Shown piece by piece: positions 45,934-49,848 of a stretch of 49,848 nt of DNA. How positions within the stretch are numbered: the first letter of the stretch is position 1; each line of letters starts with the position of its first letter. The position numbers and the translations under genes were made by a program. The notes beneath the pieces are model-generated. The model searched no databases and was not told the DNA's origin. It worked only from the letters and a program-made list of their open reading frames with translations. The stretch lies in the NCBI GenBank assembly GCA_025363455.1, contig JANYDW010000055.1, positions 1 through 49,848 on the forward strand, read 5' to 3'. The DNA comes from Oleiharenicola sp. GTDB lineage: Bacteria > Verrucomicrobiota > Verrucomicrobiia > Opitutales > Opitutaceae.

Positions 45934-47432
45934 ACCTGCGCTCGGCTGGACTGATTATTTCCTGCTTTGCGGGAGCCTTATGGGTGCGGAGCAGTGTTCC
46001 GGACCCCATGGGCTACTGGCTGCCGGTGCTGGCGGCGAGCGCAGGCGTGTGGCTTTCCTTCTGTGCCGTTGTGGCTGAGTGCGAAAGCAGGAGCGCCGTG
46101 GTGCTTCGGTTGTGGGGCTTGGAGTGGACCCGAGACGAAACCTGCTGCCATTTCTTCATCACCGGGGCAACCGGAACGGGGAAGACGGCGCGGGCAGTTG
46201 TGCCGATCGTGCACGGTCTGCGCTCGACCTTGCCGGATACCGGCGTGCTGGCGGTCGATTCCAAGGGGGCCTTGTGGAAGCCGCTGGCGGCAATGGCGGC
46301 AAAACTCGGGCAGGAGAAAAGCCTGCGGTTGATCCGGGTGCGGCCGACGCACATTGCGCCGGCCAAATGGACGCCGCCCTTGCAGCTCAATATTCTCGGC
46401 GACGCATCGGTGCCGTGGAGCACGTATGCCAAGATCATCGTCGATACCGCCACCGCCGCCGGCCAGCGCGGGGGCCAGGCGTTCTTCAAGGAAACCGCTC
46501 GCGACGTCATCACCCACGCGATGCACGCGCTGGAACTGGCGGAACTGCCCGTCACGCTCGCCAACGTCCATGACGCCATCTGCATCTCCACCGAGATGGC
46601 GCTCCTTTTGGCCCGGCTCGGGGAGCAGTCGAGCCCGGAGGCCGAGGTCGAAAGGCAGTATTTCAAGGACTTCGCCGAGCAGCCGCCCGAGCAGAAGAGC
46701 GGCACCGTATACACGGTCGCCAACTTCCTCCGGCCTTACACCCCGCCTGACATCCGCGAGGTCGTTTGTTCGGTGACGCCTAACTTCACCCTGGCCGAGG
46801 TCGATGCCGGGCGGCTCATCTGCCTGTCCGTGCCGCAGACTTATCAGGTGGAACGTCGTTACCTGAACCTGCTCTTCAAGCAGCTCTTTTTTCTTCATGC
46901 GTTCCGGCGCTTCGACCTGGAGCCGGAGGAAATGCGCCGCCGCAATGTCATCGTGCTGGTGCTCGACGAGGGCCAGAAAACCACGCTCGTGTCCGAGGAT
47001 GGTTTCTCCGACCATGCGACCGTGGACGAGCTGCGCGAGGCGGGCGTGTGCCTGATCTCCGCCACCCAGACACCGCTTTCACTCTACGCGGCTTTCGAGA
47101 CCGAGCGGAAGGCCGATGTGTTCATGGCGAATTTGCGGACGCAGGTTCATTTCCGGGCCGCCGACGAGAAAGGGGCGAAGATTCTTTCCGAGAAGATGGG
47201 CGGCCGGGAAATCCGCAAATACAGCGGCGGGGTAAGCAGCGGCCGGACCTCGCGGAACTGGCAGCCGGTCGATGAGCCGTGGTTCAAACCGGTTGGGCTT
47301 CTTGCCTTGCCGGCGGGCCGCGCCGTAATCCGACACCCGAGACGAGCAGGTAAACCACTGCTGAAAAAGCTCCCGTTTACCCAATTCACATTGGCGAACT
47401 CCGCGACGCCGCAAGATGCGTCGTCAAGCTGA
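45930..47432 (+). CDS. Type IV coupling protein (VirD4/TraD-like)
   Basis: The 500-residue protein has two N-terminal membrane segments (about 6-20 and 28-48), Walker A GATGTGKT (about residue 78), a motif AVDSKGALWKPL, and Walker B LVLDEGQK near 345. GVCLISATQTPLSLYAAFE and RTQVHFRAADEKGA match later VirD4/TraG motifs. Coupling proteins bring the relaxase-DNA complex to a type IV secretion channel and pump DNA. The GTG start overlaps the previous stop by four bases. It ends the rightward operon; the stretch to 47677 shows only a hairpin. Confidence 0.85.
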   Translation: MNLRSAGLIISCFAGALWVRSSVPDPMGYWLPVLAASAGVWLSFCAVVAECESRSAVVLRLWGLEWTRDETCCHFFITGATGTGKTARAVVPIVHGLRSTLPDTGVLAVDSKGALWKPLAAMAAKLGQEKSLRLIRVRPTHIAPAKWTPPLQLNILGDASVPWSTYAKIIVDTATAAGQRGGQAFFKETARDVITHAMHALELAELPVTLANVHDAICISTEMALLLARLGEQSSPEAEVERQYFKDFAEQPPEQKSGTVYTVANFLRPYTPPDIREVVCSVTPNFTLAEVDAGRLICLSVPQTYQVERRYLNLLFKQLFFLHAFRRFDLEPEEMRRRNVIVLVLDEGQKTTLVSEDGFSDHATVDELREAGVCLISATQTPLSLYAAFETERKADVFMANLRTQVHFRAADEKGAKILSEKMGGREIRKYSGGVSSGRTSRNWQPVDEPWFKPVGLLALPAGRAVIRHPRRAGKPLLKKLPFTQFTLANSATPQDASSS

Positions 47433-47546
47433 ACGCCGGGACGCTTGGTGGCTGCTCTTCGGCAATTCTCAGGCAAAATGGGGCGCGGAGTTCGGGACAC
47501 CTCCCCCGCTGCGTTCAACAAATACTTCTGCGGACAATCAAAAGAA

Positions 47547-47592
47547 CCCGGACCGGAAACCAGCCTGAACGAGAGCTGTTTTCCGGCCCGGG
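47547..47592. terminator. Hairpin downstream of the coupling-protein gene
   Basis: Arms CCCGGACCGGAAA (47547-47559) and TTTCCGGCCCGGG (47580-47592) pair except at one central base, around a 20-base loop. No T run follows on either strand, so it may be a factor-independent-like stop, a structured RNA or a recombination site. Confidence 0.4.
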
Positions 47593-47677
47593 CAGGTGGC
47601 CCGCCTGGTTGACCTCCGCCCTCGGGCACAACACACGCCACGGAGTGCGAAGACAAAACAGGGCCTCCGGCGCCCGG

Positions 47678-48028
47678 CTAGTTTCGGCTGGGGTCCGCCA
47701 GCGGCCTCATGCGGCCAGCGGGGAGCCTGGGCTCGATTCCGGTGAGAGGGGCGCGCGCCACCAGACGCGGAATGCGCCGGGTGGGTTTGGCCGGCCGGCG
47801 CAGCGATACAATGCGGCCCGCCGCATGGGGCCAGCGGACCGAATCGAGGTAGTCGTCGGCGACGCCGGTGGCGTCGCGGCCCTGCAGGCTGAATTTCACG
47901 AGGTTCAGGGCGTCGGGGGCCTTGTGCCCCATGATGCGTCGGAGCTTACGGGCGGCCGAAACATATATTCGGTAATCAGCCGCGGGAAGCGGAACGTTGA
48001 GTTGGACTTGAGCGGGGCGGGGGTGCAT
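47678..48028 (-). CDS. Hypothetical protein
   Basis: From the ATG at 48028 the protein has 116 residues and begins MHPRPAQVQLNVPLPAADYRIYVSAARKLRRIMG. It is basic (many R) and ends in a proline/arginine-rich tail. The frame is open upstream to 48154 but the extra part looks non-coding. No family is recognised. The first 60 residues have plausible alternating polarity, so it may be real; the tail is doubtful. Confidence 0.4.
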   Translation of the reverse strand: MHPRPAQVQLNVPLPAADYRIYVSAARKLRRIMGHKAPDALNLVKFSLQGRDATGVADDYLDSVRWPHAAGRIVSLRRPAKPTRRIPRLVARAPLTGIEPRLPAGRMRPLADPSRN

Positions 48029-48169
48029 GGGGCATTGGTTGGTTGGTGTCCACGGCGAAGCCGTGGCGGGGTCGATTTGAGAACGCGAGGCGGGGATGGT
48101 CCCGCGGTGGGACTTGTAACGGACTGACCCTAGCACACCCGGGCCGCCGTGCATTGTGTGCCCGTGCGC

Positions 48170-48646
48170 TCAATTTATGGACGCCGGTGCGGTCTGGCTA
48201 CCGCGGCGAGCGCGCCTTCCCCAGCCGGAGGGGCCGAGATCCGCCTCGGCTTGCAGAACACAGCAAACGAGTGCCACAGCAGCGCTTTCGATCAGGGTGC
48301 GAGAATGACCGGGCTGCAGCAGCAAGGTCACAAAATCCAAGATCAACGGCTCGCGAGCGCGGTAGCCGGCGAGGGACCGCACGGTATTCGTCGCTGCCGC
48401 ATGGCGATGCTTCTCATACCAGGCGACAGGGAATCTGATCAGAATTCCGGCCGGACCACGGCCTGATTCCCCGGCAGACGGTCCAAGACAGACGGTGGCG
48501 GTCGCGAGCAAGTCGCCTTTCGCCTCAGGCTCTGGAATCTGAATCGCCAGGTAGCGGAAACCCAGGCGGTGTCCGGCGGAGGAATTGAACGTGCAGCGCA
48601 CACCGCGCTTCGACCGTCGGATGCGGGAGCGGAAGTTCGTATCCAC
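48170..48646 (-). CDS. Hypothetical protein divergent from the XRE gene
   Basis: A 158-codon frame with GTG start. The middle part (GFRYLAIQIPEPEAKGDLLATATVCLG, then AGILIRFPVAWYEKHRHAA) reads like a real soluble protein; the last 30 residues are low complexity. It starts 12 bases before the 14-bp palindrome shared with the divergent XRE gene, which suggests joint control. No family is recognised, and no ribosome-binding site is obvious. Confidence 0.4.
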   Translation of the reverse strand: MDTNFRSRIRRSKRGVRCTFNSSAGHRLGFRYLAIQIPEPEAKGDLLATATVCLGPSAGESGRGPAGILIRFPVAWYEKHRHAAATNTVRSLAGYRAREPLILDFVTLLLQPGHSRTLIESAAVALVCCVLQAEADLGPSGWGRRARRGSQTAPASIN

Positions 48647-48657
48647 GAACGATGACC

Positions 48658-48671
48658 CTCACTATAGTGAG
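48658..48671. promoter_or_regulatory. Perfect 14-bp palindrome, candidate XRE operator
   Basis: CTCACTATAGTGAG is its own reverse complement. It lies in the 63-base gap between the divergent ORF (48646) and the XRE gene (48710), the place expected for an autoregulatory operator. Confidence 0.6.
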
Positions 48672-48709
48672 ATGCGCTGTCAAAGCGTTTGTCGTCTTAG
48701 CTTAAGTTC

Positions 48710-48964
48710 GTGCTCGACCAAAAACACCTGCAGACAATTGCCTCGCGCGTAGCAGAATTGTTGAGAAAGGAACGGAAGCGCCGGCAACTGTCCATGAGCA
48801 CGGTGGCCGAGCGCGCCGGGCTCTCCCAGCAGATGGTCAGTTACGTCGAACGCGGGTTGAGGAATCCGACGCTCGACACGCTCCTGCGGATGGCGGCGGC
48901 GATGAAACTGGACCTGGCCGAATTGCTGGCCGCGGCCCAGCGGAAGGCGCGGAAGCTCCACTGA
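48710..48964 (+). CDS. Small XRE-family transcriptional regulator
   Basis: The 84-residue protein is almost only a Cro/C1-type helix-turn-helix (VAELLRKERKRRQLSMSTVAERAGLSQQMVSYVERGLRNPTLDTLLRMAAAMKLDLAELL). It is the size of controller proteins or immunity-type repressors. It starts with GTG at 48710; the palindrome at 48658-48671 lies 38 bases upstream. It converges on the AraC gene, with a gap of 2 bases between the stop codons. Targets are unknown. Confidence 0.88.
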   Translation: MLDQKHLQTIASRVAELLRKERKRRQLSMSTVAERAGLSQQMVSYVERGLRNPTLDTLLRMAAAMKLDLAELLAAAQRKARKLH

Positions 48965-48966
48965 AT

Positions 48967-49848
48967 TCACGAAGCGCGCGGGCGCGGGATGACGGAGCCG
49001 GGCGAGCAGCCGAACGCCTTCCGGAACTGGCGGTCAAGGTGGCTCTGGTCGCAGAAACCGGCTTCGGCGGCAGCGGCCACAACCTTCCACTTGCCAGTCT
49101 CAAGGAGCTGGCGGGCACAGTGAATCCGGCAGCGCCAGACGTATTGCATGGGCGACATCCCGGTCGAGACCTTGAACATCCGGCTGAAGTGGTATTCGGT
49201 CAGACAGCCCACCTGTGCGAGCAGCGCTCGGGAAAGCGGATCCCGGAGATGCGCGTCGACGTAGGCGGTGACGCGTTGCAGTCTCTTTTCCGCCAGTCCA
49301 GCCGGCTGAGACTGACGGAGCGCGGCGCGGCTGAGGTGGGCTTTGAGGAGCAGGGCGGCGAGCAGAGTGCCTCCGGCGACCGCGAGCAGTCCCGACAGCG
49401 ACCGTTTGCGGTGGCAGAAATCGTGGAATTTCCGGCACAGACGGGTGACCAGGTAGTCCTGCCGGGCCAGCGGGGCCAAGGAGAGCAGCGCACCGTCCGC
49501 CAGATCGCAGCCGCACTCTTCGCGGATGTAGCTGCGCTCGACGTAGAGCACCAGTATGGCGGCCGTGCCCTTCCACTCGACCGAGTGTGGCGTGTCGGGC
49601 GGAACGATCCAGACGTGGGGAGCGGTGCTCGCTTCGGACAATATGCAGCCGGCGTGACCCCATTTCATGACCGCCTCGACGGGATCGAGGGCGACGACGA
49701 TTTGGGTGGTGGGGTGCTGGTGTTCGGGCCAGTTGTTGGGCGGCTGCAGGTCGCAGTAAACACTGACCCCGCGCCCTCTATTGAGGACATTGCCAAGGCC
49801 AGAGTTGTTAACCGGAATCGTAAAATGCTTCGGAGGCTTGCCAGCGCG
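48967..49848 (-). CDS. AraC-family transcriptional regulator (partial, runs off the window)
   Basis: The frame is open from the window edge to 48967, at least 293 codons. The N-terminal part visible includes NWPEHQHPTTQIVV, a cupin-like effector domain start, and VPPDTPHSVEW. The C-terminal AraC domain has two helix-turn-helix units (PLSRALLAQVGCLTEYHFSRMFKVSTGMSPMQYVWRCRI, then KVVAAAAEAGFCDQSHLDRQFRKAFGCSPG). The ATG at 49668 is internal to the cupin domain, so the true start lies beyond 49848. Effector and targets are unknown. Confidence 0.88.
   Translation of the reverse strand, partial: RAGKPPKHFTIPVNNSGLGNVLNRGRGVSVYCDLQPPNNWPEHQHPTTQIVVALDPVEAVMKWGHAGCILSEASTAPHVWIVPPDTPHSVEWKGTAAILVLYVERSYIREECGCDLADGALLSLAPLARQDYLVTRLCRKFHDFCHRKRSLSGLLAVAGGTLLAALLLKAHLSRAALRQSQPAGLAEKRLQRVTAYVDAHLRDPLSRALLAQVGCLTEYHFSRMFKVSTGMSPMQYVWRCRIHCARQLLETGKWKVVAAAAEAGFCDQSHLDRQFRKAFGCSPGSVIPRPRAS

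Larger units (their letters stand above)
31127..47600. mobile_element. Putative integrative mobilizable element at tRNA-Asn
   Basis: From the tRNA-Asn 3' end rightwards the genes are hipA, hipB, a large serine recombinase, a winged-helix gene, a methylase-helicase, two small genes, a MobF relaxase, then divergently a small DNA-binding protein, a ParA-like ATPase, a membrane protein and a coupling protein. Recombinase, relaxase and coupling protein together define a transferable element, and no mating-pore genes are present. The left limit is set by the tRNA; the right limit is arbitrary because no matching attachment repeat was found up to 49848. Confidence 0.7.

Noticed and set aside
47609..48127. 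Plus-strand 172-codon frame right of the coupling-protein gene
   Set aside because: The composition is shadow-like (R/G/V-rich) and the minus-strand frame 47678-48028 has a better N-terminal sequence.

Overview
The window looks like a high-GC chromosome of a member of the Verrucomicrobiota, probably the Opitutaceae. This is an inference from gene content and order (dnaB-bamA-skp-lpxD, rpsF-ssb-rplI, L25 of the long TL5/CTC type, many short palindromic repeats between genes). No rRNA or other phylogenetic marker was compared.

The left end (1-3740) is an accessory, decaying region. It holds the end of an IS21-like element that replaces the 3' end of a DUF1573 gene. It also holds two related toxin-antitoxin cassettes that share the same flanking repeats, one with an almost complete antitoxin/toxin pair and one with only an antitoxin relic. 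A PepSY-domain gene lies between them.

The core chromosome (3741-31126) carries glutamate synthase (gltB, gltD), tRNA-Pro(CGG), and a glycolate/glyoxylate block: a class V alanine- or serine-glyoxylate aminotransferase, glcD, glcE, glcF and, on the other strand, a lactate/glycolate permease. An MBL-fold protein, pyrE, an HtrA/Deg protease and prs follow. Next is the outer-membrane/replication cluster read leftwards (dnaB, bamA, skp, lpxD), then rplI, ssb, rpsF, pth and rplY, then tRNA-Asn(GTT). Several intrinsic terminators can be placed by eye, after gltD, degQ, skp and rplI. REP-type palindromes fill many gaps.

Directly downstream of tRNA-Asn begins a mobile element (about 31127-47600; right end not found). 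It carries a HipBA-type toxin-antitoxin pair, a large serine recombinase with a winged-helix partner, a very large methyltransferase-helicase fusion resembling phage P1 DarB, two small proteins, a MobF relaxase, a divergent promoter/candidate oriT region with iterons, a small DNA-binding protein, a ParA/TraL-like ATPase, a membrane protein interrupted by an amber codon, and a VirD4/TraD-type coupling protein. There are no mating-pair-formation genes in the window, so it reads as a mobilizable element that would borrow a type IV secretion system. The recombinase would move the element, the relaxase and coupling protein would transfer it, the methylase-helicase could protect incoming DNA, and HipBA could stabilise it.

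The right end (47600-49848) has two unrecognised ORFs, a small XRE regulator with a perfect 14-bp palindrome upstream, and an AraC-family regulator that runs off the window edge.
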